Numbered from the stretch's first letter, positions 1 through 9,875 are shown. The stretch is 64,000 nucleotides of DNA from Methyloprofundus sedimenti (GCF_002072955.1 NZ_LPUF01000002.1:124001-188000); one strand, 5' to 3'. Made by a program: numbers and translations. Notes: generated from the letters alone by a model not told the origin.

Positions 1-468
1 ACGGTATAATTGATGAAAATTTCCCCCGTTCTGCCCTGCCTCGGCTAGCTGCAAATAAACTGCCATCAATTGCACCGTCGTTGCGGATTGACTACAGGAA
101 ATCTGAGCGATATTTTGTAACCAGTCAGGTTGAGTCAAGTGTATGGCTGCCAGCTGATTTATTAGTAGGTAAAAATCATCCTGGGTCTGTAGCGCTTCGG
201 GTAACGGGGATATTTCTGGAGCAATTAAAGTAGCAAGCGATTCTTTGCCATATTCATCGATTTCGAAAGGCGCATAAGCAAGACTGACCTGATTTAGATG
301 CCAGGCAAGAAAATCATAGGCATCAGACATGACATGTTGATTATTCCCGGACTGATTCAGTTGATAAAATAATTCCCGTGCATCGTCAAACTGGCTATGT
401 CTACCCTCTAATTGCCGGGTAAATAATAAACCTAAAGCAGGATCATAAGCATGGTCAAACTTATTCAT
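1..468 (-). CDS. hypothetical protein, 3' part beyond the left edge
   Basis: An open minus-strand frame of 156 codons starts at an ATG (466-468) and runs off the window without a stop. The start overlaps the end of the upstream carbamoyltransferase gene by 8 bases, so the two are probably cotranscribed and translationally coupled. The visible protein starts MNKFDHAYDPALGLLF and is rich in Gln, Ala and Leu, with no signal peptide, membrane segment or motif that I recognise. Because carbamoyltransferases of this class sit in biosynthetic clusters, it may be a partner gene of such a pathway; that is inference from position only. Confidence 0.7.
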   Translation of the reverse strand, partial: MNKFDHAYDPALGLLFTRQLEGRHSQFDDARELFYQLNQSGNNQHVMSDAYDFLAWHLNQVSLAYAPFEIDEYGKESLATLIAPEISPLPEALQTQDDFYLLINQLAAIHLTQPDWLQNIAQISCSQSATTVQLMAVYLQLAEAGQNGGNFHQLYR

Positions 469-2209
469 GACGCGGTTTGCAAATTAAATAATCATTAACC
501 ACCAGCGCATCAAGACCGGTGCTCAAAAAAACCGCGAGTGCATCGTCCAAAGAATGAATCAGCGGTTTGCCCATGACATTAAAACTGGTATTTAATAGCA
601 TGGGGATCTGAGTTTGCTGATAAAAGCAGTTAATCAATTGATAAAAACGCGGATTCCAATCTTGTTTGACGGTCTGCAAACGCCCGGTACCATCAACATG
701 ACAGACGGCCGCTATGTGTTCCTGCATGTTTTCTCGAATACGCAGAGTTTTATCCATATACGGGGATTCATGATAATGCTCAAAAAACTCTTCGGCATGT
801 TCATGCAATACCGACGGCGCGAAGGGTCGAAAACTTTCCCGAAATTTCACTTTTTGATTGATATTATCCTTGGTCGCTGCAAATCTTGGGTCTGCCAGAA
901 TGGAACGATTACCCAGGGCACGCGGACCAAACTCTGCCCTACCCTGTACCCACCCAATCAGTTGACCCTGTGCCAGTAAGTCAGCTGTAGCTTCACAAAT
1001 ACTATCCGGTAAATACTGGATATTTAGAGCACGATTGTATTGAATTAAGTTTTTCACCGCGTTATCAGGAATTGCCGAACCTAAATAAGCAGATTTAATA
1101 GCCGCATCAGCAAGCGCTAAACCGGGGTGTTGACAATGTAATGCAAGCCATGCAGCTCCTAATGCAGTGCCATCATCGGCCGGTGCAGAGGGAATAAAAA
1201 CCCGGTTAAAATCAGTGCGCTCTTTTATCTGTCCATTAAAAGCTGAATTTAAAGCACAGCCTCCGCCTAATGCAAGGTTTTGACTGCCGGTCTCATGCTG
1301 TAGATGCTGCAATAACTTAGTCATCAATTCAGCAAAAAAATATTGCCCTGTAAACGCCAGATCTGCAGCTTGTTCTATAGGATCCTGATCATGTCGTTTG
1401 AATTTTTCCAGCGCCGCGATGCTGGTAAACAGGCTATTGGATTGATGCAGGCAATCAAAGCCCTTGACAGTAATAGTGTTTTTTAACAGCTCATAAAGCG
1501 CCTGATTGAGCTGTCCATAAGGAGCCAGGCCCATGACCTTCCATTCTTCTCCTTTAAGCCAGTCAAAACCGCATAGCTCAGTGACTTTCATATAATAAAA
1601 GCCAATACTACCTGTGCCTCGGGTTTCATACAGGCAGTTTAAGCGTTGATCTTTGAAATGATAAAAGCCCATAGAGCCATTTTCACCAAAAGAATCGATC
1701 ACTGCACAGGCGGAGTCAGAAAACGGACTGCTGTAACAAGCAGTCGCGGCATGGGTTAAGTGGTGATGATAATCAACAAAGGATATTGTGCAGTCAGGAT
1801 AATATTCGGCAATAATCCGCGCTAGATTAATCCCGCCACTGTCAATATGATTACGCTGACTGGCAATCATATGGTGCAGTTGATAATTTTTAAGTGGGGA
1901 ACGCAGTTTTTTTATGCCTTTTTTGTTTAAACCAGGAGCCGTTAAACACCCAAGTGCAGCAATAATATTCTCATATAAAGGGCGTTTTTTGCGCCAATTG
2001 CTGGCAATCACAAACTCACCCGGACCTGGACAGTATTGCTGCAGCAACTCCTGCACACGCAGTAAAGGATCAGCCGGACAATTTAAAGCACGCTTATTCT
2101 GTAAATAGCGCTCCGTTGCTTCAGCAAACAGTACTTTACCCTGCTCATCAATAATAGCCAAAGCGGGATCATGATAGGTAATTGATAGGCCGATATAGTA
2201 TTTTTTCAC
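461..2209 (-). CDS. carbamoyltransferase, NodU/CmcH family
   Basis: A 582-residue protein of the carbamoyltransferase family (NodU, CmcH, TobZ), which transfers a carbamoyl group from carbamoyl phosphate, through a carbamoyl-adenylate, to a hydroxyl of a sugar or antibiotic-like substrate. The Kae1-like domain shows the metal-binding His cluster DYHHHLTH near residue 147, EEWKVMGLAPYG near 221 and GGGCALN near 315. The C-terminal YrdC-like part shows GRAEFGPRALGNRS near 423 and NTSFNVMGKPL near 540. Length fits the family. The substrate cannot be told from sequence. The only visible partner is the unknown overlapping downstream gene; the divergent ABC exporter is about 390 bases away. Confidence 0.92.
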   Translation of the reverse strand: MKKYYIGLSITYHDPALAIIDEQGKVLFAEATERYLQNKRALNCPADPLLRVQELLQQYCPGPGEFVIASNWRKKRPLYENIIAALGCLTAPGLNKKGIKKLRSPLKNYQLHHMIASQRNHIDSGGINLARIIAEYYPDCTISFVDYHHHLTHAATACYSSPFSDSACAVIDSFGENGSMGFYHFKDQRLNCLYETRGTGSIGFYYMKVTELCGFDWLKGEEWKVMGLAPYGQLNQALYELLKNTITVKGFDCLHQSNSLFTSIAALEKFKRHDQDPIEQAADLAFTGQYFFAELMTKLLQHLQHETGSQNLALGGGCALNSAFNGQIKERTDFNRVFIPSAPADDGTALGAAWLALHCQHPGLALADAAIKSAYLGSAIPDNAVKNLIQYNRALNIQYLPDSICEATADLLAQGQLIGWVQGRAEFGPRALGNRSILADPRFAATKDNINQKVKFRESFRPFAPSVLHEHAEEFFEHYHESPYMDKTLRIRENMQEHIAAVCHVDGTGRLQTVKQDWNPRFYQLINCFYQQTQIPMLLNTSFNVMGKPLIHSLDDALAVFLSTGLDALVVNDYLICKPRHE

Positions 2210-2467
2210 TGCTTATCCCGAAAGTATAAAACATACTGCTGACACTGATAATATCATATTCAAGTAGCTAAGTTCATAGCCGAAAAAATCACCCACCTTC
2301 ATTTTGAGCAAATTTTGCAGAATTAAAAAAAACATTCATAATAGGACTACAATTACAAGCATATTAATAATTTCATACCCGGTCACTATACCAGGCAGTC
2401 TGTTAAGTGGTGCATTAACCTGCAGATTATCTGACACGGGTGAACTTGGAGCACAGACCTGCTTATT

Positions 2468-2518
2468 TATACTTCGTGCGGCCACGGATGCGGTTATCTA
2501 GTGGCCGTACGAAGTATA
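2468..2518. repeat. perfect-ended hairpin, possible deleted MITE
   Basis: Two 18-base arms (2468-2485 and 2501-2518) are inverted copies with one mismatch, around a 15-base loop. The arm starts TATACTTCGTGCGGCCAC. No T-tract follows, so it does not look like a terminator. It lies in the 392-base gap (2210-2601) between two divergent genes; the rest of that gap is AT-rich and holds nothing else I can name. The same terminal sequence ends the element at 44059-44225. Confidence 0.7.
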
Positions 2519-2601
2519 GATTAAGTCATAAGCAAAATAGATATAGCATTAATTATTCAACATAACTTACAGCATCACTCGATCAATAAACAGGAAAGAT
2601 C

Positions 2602-3423
2602 ATGAACCCCGGTTTCTTTAAGTATCTTATACTCATCTCCCAGTTTGAGATAAAAAGGCTATTTACTACCCGCAAAGGCTTCCTATACCTGATGACTTTT
2701 GCGGTTATCTGGTATTTTATTTTGCTATATCCTATTCGCTTTGCTTCCGATTTTCTTGGTCAGCAACAGAATACACCTGAAAGCAGCAGTTTTTTTCAGT
2801 TTATTGGCTTTGGATCATTACTGGATTGGAAAATACCTGAACTTGGCGTGTACTGGCACTTTTCTCTGATTCTTTTTCCTTTACTCACGGTCATGAGTTC
2901 TGCAGACCAGACTTGCTCAGACAGGGGACGTGGAACTTTGCGTTTTCTTTGCTTGCGCGTAAGTAGAGACAGTCTGTTTTTTGGCCGCTTTTCAGGTATT
3001 ATGCTGATTCAGGCTATATTAATATGCACGAGTTTATTAAGCACTGTAGCTCTTATTACATTTCGAGACGCTACCATGTTACCTGTCGCCTTCAACAATG
3101 CTATGGCAATATTCATTAACTTATTAATAGCTTTACTACCCTTCACAGCCATGATGGCCCTACTGTCTGCCACAGTTCAATCGGCTCGGCAGGCAACAGT
3201 ATGGGCGATTTTAATCTGGAGTTTTCTTGCAGGAATCATAACTGTTTTATCCTCGTACCTGCCTGCTTTGTATAATTTGAAATTTATGATTCCCGGTTAT
3301 CAAATGTCTGCACTGTCACAACTGACAGAATGGCAGGCTTTGCAACTGGCTTATATTCCCTTACTCCAAACCATAGCGTTATTGACTCTAGGTCGCTGGG
3401 TCATGCAAAGACAAAGCTTATGA
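2602..3423 (+). CDS. ABC-2 type transporter permease
   Basis: A 273-residue hydrophobic protein with about six predicted membrane spans: one near residues 25-45, a hydrophobic stretch near 95, then pairs through the C-terminal half. The order of spans and the short cytoplasmic N-terminus fit the ABC-2/NatB/NosY-like permease group. GGAAAG about 8 bases before the ATG serves as ribosome site. Its stop overlaps the start of the ATPase gene in ATGA, so the two proteins should be made together as one exporter. The substrate is unknown. The neighbouring carbamoyltransferase is divergent, so a shared pathway is only a guess. Confidence 0.82.
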   Translation: MNPGFFKYLILISQFEIKRLFTTRKGFLYLMTFAVIWYFILLYPIRFASDFLGQQQNTPESSSFFQFIGFGSLLDWKIPELGVYWHFSLILFPLLTVMSSADQTCSDRGRGTLRFLCLRVSRDSLFFGRFSGIMLIQAILICTSLLSTVALITFRDATMLPVAFNNAMAIFINLLIALLPFTAMMALLSATVQSARQATVWAILIWSFLAGIITVLSSYLPALYNLKFMIPGYQMSALSQLTEWQALQLAYIPLLQTIALLTLGRWVMQRQSL

Positions 3424-4340
3424 ACTCTCCTATTATAGAATGCCATAATCTTAGCTATAACTATTCGGGCAAAACAGCACTCAGCAATATCAGCTTTGTT
3501 TGTGATTCAGCTGAGCCGATTGGCTTAGTCGGTCCAAACGGTGCGGGTAAAAGCACCCTACTCAGTATTCTTTGTGGTTTTTTGCCAATTACTTCGGGCA
3601 GTGTGACATTATTTAATCACCAACCTGGCGCATCAGCGCTGAGTGGTAGAGTCTCAGCTTTGCCTCAGGATGCACAGCTAGACCCGGCATTCTCGATTGG
3701 TGAACAACTCGCATTTTATGCGCGTTTGCAAGGTTTAAACAAACAACAAGCCAGACGCGAAGCAAGCAGAGTTCTCGAAGCAGTAGCACTTAAGGATGTT
3801 TTAAAGGAAAAGCCTAATGCTCTCAGTCATGGCATGGCAAAGCGCGCAACGATTGCTCAGGCCTTAATTGGTAAGCCGGAGTTAATACTTCTGGATGAAC
3901 CCACAGCTGGCCTGGACCCGGTTAATACTCGAAAAATCCGCACTATAATAGCCGATTTATCGCCCTCCACAACCTTTATTATCAGCTCGCATGATCTTGC
4001 TGAACTTGGCCGTTTATGTCAGCAAGTATTACTGCTGGACAAGGGTATCATGAGCACAATGCAGTTAAATACAACAGAAAACGATAGCCCTACCCGGTTT
4101 ATTACCTTGCAAATGCTGTCCTGTCCTGCCGCCGATGTAATGGCAAAGTTCAAACAAATAGCGGGCATTGTGCAGATTTCTAATTCGCAAAAAAATGAAT
4201 TTATTATTGAATATAAAACCGCAATAGAACCCAAGATGGATCTAAAAATTCTTATGTGTATTAGTGATAATAACTGGCAATACCGTCAGCTTAGTCAGGG
4301 CAAAACTCTGGAAGAAAAGCTGTTCTTTACAGAGTCATAA
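3420..4340 (+). CDS. ABC transporter ATP-binding protein
   Basis: A 306-residue ATPase paired with the upstream permease. Walker A is GPNGAGKST near residue 40, the signature motif is a degenerate LSHGMAKR, Walker B with D-loop is LILLDEPTAGLDP, and the switch histidine is in ISSHDL. The start is the ATG at 3420, overlapping the permease stop by 4 bases; an upstream in-frame start at 3330 would lie deep inside the permease gene. About 85 residues after the ATPase core form a C-terminal extension as in NatA/CcmA-like exporters. The substrate is unknown. Confidence 0.9.
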   Translation: MNSPIIECHNLSYNYSGKTALSNISFVCDSAEPIGLVGPNGAGKSTLLSILCGFLPITSGSVTLFNHQPGASALSGRVSALPQDAQLDPAFSIGEQLAFYARLQGLNKQQARREASRVLEAVALKDVLKEKPNALSHGMAKRATIAQALIGKPELILLDEPTAGLDPVNTRKIRTIIADLSPSTTFIISSHDLAELGRLCQQVLLLDKGIMSTMQLNTTENDSPTRFITLQMLSCPAADVMAKFKQIAGIVQISNSQKNEFIIEYKTAIEPKMDLKILMCISDNNWQYRQLSQGKTLEEKLFFTES

Positions 4341-4599
4341 GCACCCGGAAAAGCGGACTATACTCTTTGGCATTAGTTCGATATATTTGATCTTGATAAA
4401 AGTTGGTACTGGTCGCTTCTATTGTGCTTCAAGAAAAAGCAGATTTGAATACACGCATGAGGAACTAGCATTAATTAAATGGCAGCATACTCGCTTACAA
4501 GCTCCAGTCGAGGGGATTTACCGGATTCATCAATTCAATACTGACATTCACCAAAGCGGGAAGAACATAATCAAGCTGTGCCTGATCTCTTGTTTTCCA

Positions 4600-5664
4600 T
4601 TAGTGTTTTATTCTCAACTGTCGTAAGCTTAAAACGACCAAGGTTAATATCGTCAGCGGGATAATAGCATGTAGTCCCGTAGCCAGATATTCACGGTAAG
4701 CTGAATTTAACACCAACCAAAGCATGTAAACCAAATAATACCCGAGAAATACCAGGCCTTCCCAGCGTGAAATCAAGTAGCCCGTAAAAAACACGGGTAA
4801 ACACAGCATAGCAACTGCAATCATAGCGGGTATGTCAAAAGCCAACGCTTCAGTTGCGACTAGAACACCGTCAGGAGCCACTAATGCGCTTAAACCGATA
4901 ACGCATAGAATATTAAAAAGATTACTGCCTACGACATTGCCTACAGCAATATCCGTTTCGCCTCGAAAACTGGCGACGATAGAGGTGGCCAATTCGGGCA
5001 AGGAAGTACCTACTGCGACAACTGTAAGGCCAATGACTAAATCACTAACAGCTAAAGCGTGCGCAATTGATACTGCGCTATCAACCAGCCATTGAGAGCC
5101 TAAAACCAGTAAAACCAGGCCCAACACAATGAGTATTATATCTTTAAACAGCGTATTTTTAGTTTGTCTAAATTCGGCTGCATATTCTGCCTGAATCACT
5201 GCATTCTCTCTCCTGCTGCTACGTATTACATGCCCCGTATAAGTCAGCACCATTATAAATAAGGTTAGACCTTCTACACGATTAATACTGCCATCCAGTG
5301 CAAAAATATAAAGCAATATAGATACACCTATCATAAAGGGTGCATCACGCCGTATCAATCGTTGCGATACAACCAAAGGCGCAACCAATGCAGCAATGCC
5401 TAAAATTAACAACACATTGGCAATATTACTGCCAACAACATTTCCTATTGCAATATTTGCACCAGCCTGGCCTATCAACGCAGAGCGAACACTGACAGCT
5501 AATTCTGGCGCACTGGTACCGAATGCCACCACGGTTAAGCCGACGACCAGCGGTGAAACACCAAAAGTAGCAGCTAATCTAGAAGAGCCACGTACTAACG
5601 CTTCAGCGCCACCCACCAAAAAGACTAAACCGAGCACAAATAAAACGAGAGTAAGATTATCCAT
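4600..5664 (-). CDS. calcium/sodium antiporter, CaCA family (YrbG-like)
   Basis: A cation/Ca2+ exchanger of about 354 residues with ten hydrophobic segments in two inverted halves. The alpha-repeat motifs are GTSAPELAVS in the N-terminal half and GTSLPELATSIVA in the C-terminal half; the acidic residues bind the cation. I start it at the ATG at 5664 (MDNLTLVLFVLGLVF). A TTG start at 5700 would add 12 residues that no family member needs. It stands alone between convergent and unrelated genes. In E. coli YrbG is not essential and its physiological role is poorly defined. Confidence 0.9.
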   Translation of the reverse strand: MDNLTLVLFVLGLVFLVGGAEALVRGSSRLAATFGVSPLVVGLTVVAFGTSAPELAVSVRSALIGQAGANIAIGNVVGSNIANVLLILGIAALVAPLVVSQRLIRRDAPFMIGVSILLYIFALDGSINRVEGLTLFIMVLTYTGHVIRSSRRENAVIQAEYAAEFRQTKNTLFKDIILIVLGLVLLVLGSQWLVDSAVSIAHALAVSDLVIGLTVVAVGTSLPELATSIVASFRGETDIAVGNVVGSNLFNILCVIGLSALVAPDGVLVATEALAFDIPAMIAVAMLCLPVFFTGYLISRWEGLVFLGYYLVYMLWLVLNSAYREYLATGLHAIIPLTILTLVVLSLRQLRIKH

Positions 5665-5782
5665 AAATACGCATATAAGAAATGAGGAGGTTTGGCTCAA
5701 GAACCAAGAACATCAACAGTTAGCGGGAACTCATACTGACAGGCAATGACATTAATGTCAGCCAGCTTGATTTCTATAATTA

Positions 5783-6810
5783 TTAAGCACCCAGGTTAGT
5801 TAGAGTCTGCTCAATTCCAGAAAAATAAGCGCGATAGGCGGCAATGATTGAATATGCCATCCAGACTGCAATTGCCATATAAATTAAGCGAGGAATCCAT
5901 TCAGCGAGCATTTCTTCCTGTATGCTAATCGCTTCCGCTTCTAGCCTCGCAAAATGCAATAAGCTAGTAGCTAATGTTCCGCTTTGCTCACCGATCGCAA
6001 TTATTTGCAAAGTGCTTGATTTGAATTCCTTAATTTGCATCAAGACCCCAGTTAAACTACAGCCTTCCTGAATCGAAAAACCCGCTGTTCTAATCCGCTG
6101 CGCCAAAAGTGCATTCTTCACAGTGTTGGCTGCTTTCGGCAGTGCCTCCAGCATTGGCACACCTGCATCCAGCATCAATCCCAATATTAACAGAAATTCT
6201 TTGATTTGTCTGCGTATCAGCCAGTGGGCCAGCAGCGGTAATGTTAATTGTAATTTGAAAATGCTCCCCCGTAGACCGATAAAACGTAAAGCTCCTTCCG
6301 TCAACCAGAAAGGAAGTTGCCAGACTATATACAATAATATCAATATAAAAACGAATACTCCGAAACTGCTAAAGATGTAATCTATCATAGTAATACTACC
6401 GGTAAATAGAGCGGGAACCGGATGAATTAGCAATGCTAAAAATAAAATACTCAAAGGTAAAAATAACTGTGATTTTACCTTTCTAATATGCCTGGCTTTA
6501 TCTCCATAATACCTCGCGAGCTGCTGGTAAATATCAGCGAGTTTACCCCGCTGATCTCTCCAACTGTGATTAATGCTCTGTCTAGCTGATTAAAGATGCC
6601 TACTTGATAACCTGACTCTGCAATAGATCGACCCGATTTCAGGTATGTGATTGCTTGGTAGCATTTTGCACTTAGCTTGCTTCCCGTTTCGATTAATATT
6701 TTAAATGCCAGCACATTAGAAATACCGGCTTCTTCCATTCTGGCTAAATGAAGATATAAATCAGCCAGCTGAGTAATATCTGGTGTTTGTTTATGCTTAA
6801 CTTTTGACAT
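5783..6810 (-). pseudogene. type II secretion/type IV pilus F-domain (GspF/PilC-like) gene, one-base frameshift
   Basis: Two frames together encode one inner-membrane T2SSF-domain protein. The first frame (6810 down) covers a cytoplasmic helical part ending in TVGEISG. At the GGGG run on the minus strand (6546-6549) the sense passes to another frame, which reads ADIYQQLARYYGDKARHIRK and then the membrane span LFLPLSILFLALLIHP and the second F domain (EQSGTLATSLLHFARLE). Adding one base in the G run restores a single protein of about 342 residues, short against the usual 400 for GspF. No other secretion genes are near, so it is an orphan. A sequencing or assembly error in the G run is possible. 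Confidence 0.8.
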
Positions 6811-6862
6811 GCGTTACCTTGATCTTGATAATTCTCTGAATTTCCTGCTAGCAACACCTCAT

Positions 6863-7426
6863 TTATTCACTCGCCTCAATAGTCATTTTTCCGTCAAATT
6901 GAATCACTTTGAATCGTTTCAACACAGTCATGCCAATTAAAACCTGATCCAACGTATCCAGAATAACAGCATGTGTATTGTATCAAGTAATCGTTCCTAT
7001 TTGCAGTGACGGGATAATGGTCTGATGGGACTTTACGTTACCAGCGGCTGTTTGACTGATGACCGGCATACCAAATTTTAGCCCGGCTTGTTGCGCTAAT
7101 TTTCCAGGCACGGCAACTGAAGTTGCCCCGGTATCAATCATGAATTCCATTGGATAATTATTTATCATTCCAGCCCCAGAGTAATGCCCTCTTCTATCGG
7201 CGGAAATAGTAATACCTTTTTCGGTAATCTCAACTGGATTTTTATACAACAATTGTTGTATAAAATCATTCGGATGCTCAAGCGCATAGCTAGGAGACTG
7301 CCTGCTCAATAGATTATCCGCTAACAAATAAAGCGCAACAAAGGATAAGGCAACTAATAAAATAGGGTGTTTCATTGTGTATGCTGATTTAATGTAGTCA
7401 TGGAATGGCGCTTGCGTATTCTTCAC
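6863..7426 (-). pseudogene. clan AA (retropepsin-like) aspartic protease with in-frame TGA
   Basis: Reads as a periplasm-facing aspartic protease with an N-terminal membrane anchor (VALSFVALYLLADNLL) and the active-site motif MIDTGATSVAVP. An in-frame TGA (6983-6985) stops it after SLQIGTIT. The same frame continues past it with VLIGMTVLKRFKVIQFDGK, the expected C-terminal strand of the TIGR02281-type family, up to a TAA at 6863. A single change from an Arg codon CGA to TGA would explain it. Without the tail the fold lacks its second psi-loop half, so the product is probably inactive. It adjoins another broken gene. Confidence 0.8.
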
Positions 7427-7633
7427 ATTGTGCTGAATTTAAAGCTTCAATTTGCGAGCTGACAAAAATGGCTATTACCTGCTTGATATAATGACATAGA
7501 TTCATCTTAGAGGGTCATCTATAATTAACTTGGTTGCCGAACGAATATTGAAAACTCTACGGCAATACTGACTTGATAAATTCCTGACAATGTCCGCATA
7601 CCTATACATTTCCTTTATTAACGGTGACAAAGA

Positions 7634-8680
7634 ATGAACGAGAACAGAGTAGCTACCCTTTTAATTGTAGATGATACCCCTGAGAACATCGATGTCCTTA
7701 ATGGCATTCTTAAACAGGAATATAAAATAAAGGTTGCTTCTAACGGTGAAAAAGCACTCAAAATAGCCCAGTCTGAACCTGCTCCCGACCTGATTCTTTT
7801 GGATATCATGATGCCGGAAATGGACGGCTATGAAGTATGTAAACGCCTTAAAGCAAATTTCGTGACGGCAAAAATACCGGTTATTTTTGTAACTGCAAAA
7901 GGCGAGACAGCCGATGAAAGCCTGGGGTTTGATATTGGTGCTGTGGATTATATTACTAAACCCGTTAGCCCTCCACTAGTGCTGCGTCGCGTCCGTACAC
8001 AGCTTTCGCTTTACGATGAAAAGCGCTTATTAGATGAAATGGTTAAAGAACGAACTAAAGAACTGGAAAAAACCCGCTTACAAATTATTCAACATTTGGG
8101 TCGTGCTGCTGAGTACAAAGATAACGAAACGGGTATGCATGTCATCCGTATGAGCCACTATGCAAAATTACTGGGACTTGCCCACGGCATGTCAGCTGAA
8201 GAAGCTGAGCTATTACTTAATGCAGCGCCTATGCACGATATAGGAAAAATTGGCATTCCCGATAGAATCCTTTTAAAACCGGGAAAACTAGATGCTGCTG
8301 AGTGGGAGATTATGAAAACGCATCCGCAAATGGGTGCTGAAATATTAGGCAGCGATAGCTCCGTATTACTCAATTTGGCACGTGACATTGCCCTTACTCA
8401 TCATGAAAAATGGGATGGCTCCGGGTACCCAAATGGATTAAAAGGAGAAGAAATTTCAATACACGCACGTATCGTTGCAATTGCTGATACTTTTGATGCT
8501 CTTACGACGGTCAGACCCTATAAGCATGCATGGCTGGTAGAGGATGCAATCAATCTGCTAAAGAAAGGTGCGGGCTCAGATTTCGACCCCGAACTGGTGG
8601 ATAAATTTTTAAGCATCATGCCACAAATTATGGAAATAAAAGATCAATACGCCGAGATTACTGTTGAGTACTTAGAGTAA
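7634..8680 (+). CDS. response regulator with HD-GYP domain (cyclic-di-GMP phosphodiesterase)
   Basis: A 348-residue cytoplasmic two-domain protein. The receiver domain (about 8-125) has the acidic pair in IVDD, the phospho-acceptor Asp57 in [13 protein letters not shown] and the conserved Lys109 in ITKP. A coiled linker (130-158) leads to the HD-GYP domain: metal-binding HDIGK at 201 and DGSGYPNG at 261, both complete, so it should hydrolyse cyclic di-GMP. Phosphorylation of the receiver would control it. There is no histidine kinase next to it; an IS30 element has landed just downstream. Confidence 0.94.
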   Translation: MNENRVATLLIVDDTPENIDVLNGILKQEYKIKVASNGEKALKIAQSEPAPDLILLDIMMPEMDGYEVCKRLKANFVTAKIPVIFVTAKGETADESLGFDIGAVDYITKPVSPPLVLRRVRTQLSLYDEKRLLDEMVKERTKELEKTRLQIIQHLGRAAEYKDNETGMHVIRMSHYAKLLGLAHGMSAEEAELLLNAAPMHDIGKIGIPDRILLKPGKLDAAEWEIMKTHPQMGAEILGSDSSVLLNLARDIALTHHEKWDGSGYPNGLKGEEISIHARIVAIADTFDALTTVRPYKHAWLVEDAINLLKKGAGSDFDPELVDKFLSIMPQIMEIKDQYAEITVEYLE

Positions 8681-8770
8681 CTGAGTTAGATCATTAAATC
8701 TTTCCACTAATATTTGCAACTTAAATACAAGCTGAGATTGGTCTATATAATCCCCGAATTCATATAATAA

Positions 8771-9829
8771 CTGCAACACCTCTTTAAAGGGTTAGATGGT
8801 ATAGTTTCCGTCGACTAAAACCTGAAACTAAAAAGAGGTGCTCAATGAACACGTTTAACCATCTAACCCAAGAGGAAAGATTTTACATTTATACGCAACT
8901 AAAACAAGGCGTTTCTAAGAATCAAATAGCCATCACATTGGGGCGTCATAAATCGACTATTGGACGTGAAATTACGCGTAATACAGGTCAGTGTGGTTAT
9001 CGTTACAAGCAAGCTGAGAGAATAGCTAAACAACGCCATATTGATAAGCCCAAAAACATCAAGATGACGGCTGAGTTACAACAGATAATAACGCCTTTAA
9101 TCAAAGAGAAATGGAGCCCTGACTGTATTTCAGGACGCTTAAAACAACAAGGTAAGGACTCCGTCAGTCATGAGACTATTTACCGTTATATTTTAGCTAA
9201 CAAAGCAGCCGGTGGCGATTTGTATACTTATTTGAGGCATCAAGCCAAACCTTATCGTAAGCGATATGGAAAAAATGATTATCGCGGAACGATACCCAGC
9301 CGTGTTGATATTGATGAGCGACCACAAGTGGTTGATGATAAAACGCGTTTAGGTGATTGGGAAGCAGATACTGTTATCGGTAAAGGACATAAAGGCGTAT
9401 TGGTGACGCTGACTGAACGGGTCTCAAAGCTCAACTTCGCCATCTCAATTGAGCGTAAAGAATCTGAATTAACGAAAGAGGCGATTATCAATGCTCTTGA
9501 GCCTTTTAAACGTTGGGTTCACACGATTACCTTTGATAATGGACGTGAGTTTTGTGGGCATGAAGCCATTGCAAAAACACTCGACTGCGGCACTTATTTT
9601 GCCAAACCGTATCATTCGTGGCAACGAGGTTTAAATGAAAACCACAATGGCTTATTAAGGCAATACTTCCCTAAAAAAGAACCTTTGGATAAGGTAACTC
9701 AAGATGAGGTTGATAGTGCAATTACAGCACTTAATCATCGTCCAAGAAAAGGGTTAAATTACAGAACTCCATGGGAAGTATTTTGCCAAATAACGGGGGT
9801 TGATATAAATAAATCACAGGGTGTTGCAT
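8771..9829 (+). mobile_element. IS30-family insertion sequence
   Basis: About 1.06 kb holding one transposase gene. The ends share the inverted sequence TGCAACACC (8772-8780 and 9820-9828), with weaker matching further in. A 3-base TAA flanks both ends (8768-8770 and 9830-9832), as expected for an IS30 target duplication. The right inverted repeat lies inside the 3' end of the transposase gene, so the last residues and the stop come from flanking DNA. The exact ends were judged by eye. Confidence 0.75.
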
Positions 9830-9840
9830 TAATTGCTTGA
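8845..9840 (+). CDS. IS30-family transposase
   Basis: A 331-residue transposase, full length for IS30. The N-terminal helix-turn-helix (about 5-50) reads LTQEERFYIYTQLKQG and the IS30-type HTH KNQIAITLGRHKSTIGREI. The catalytic DDE domain shows GDWEADTVIGKG, TFDNGREF and NENHNGLLRQYFPK with the expected spacing. AAAGAGGTGC supplies a ribosome site. No frameshift or stop is seen, so the element may be active. It sits downstream of the HD-GYP gene and interrupts nothing recognisable. Confidence 0.95.
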   Translation: MNTFNHLTQEERFYIYTQLKQGVSKNQIAITLGRHKSTIGREITRNTGQCGYRYKQAERIAKQRHIDKPKNIKMTAELQQIITPLIKEKWSPDCISGRLKQQGKDSVSHETIYRYILANKAAGGDLYTYLRHQAKPYRKRYGKNDYRGTIPSRVDIDERPQVVDDKTRLGDWEADTVIGKGHKGVLVTLTERVSKLNFAISIERKESELTKEAIINALEPFKRWVHTITFDNGREFCGHEAIAKTLDCGTYFAKPYHSWQRGLNENHNGLLRQYFPKKEPLDKVTQDEVDSAITALNHRPRKGLNYRTPWEVFCQITGVDINKSQGVALIA

Positions 9841-9875
9841 ATTCGCGATCTTTCAGAATTTAGTCATTTTCAGAT

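Noticed and set aside
4264-4626. Possible 120-residue gene overlapping the ABC ATPase end and the antiporter end
   Set aside because: It starts inside the ATPase gene in another frame, has no ribosome site, no family match, and overlaps the convergent gene.
6983-6985. UGA recoding (selenocysteine) in the aspartic protease
   Set aside because: No SECIS-like hairpin follows it, the family does not use selenocysteine, and a CGA to TGA change explains it more simply.
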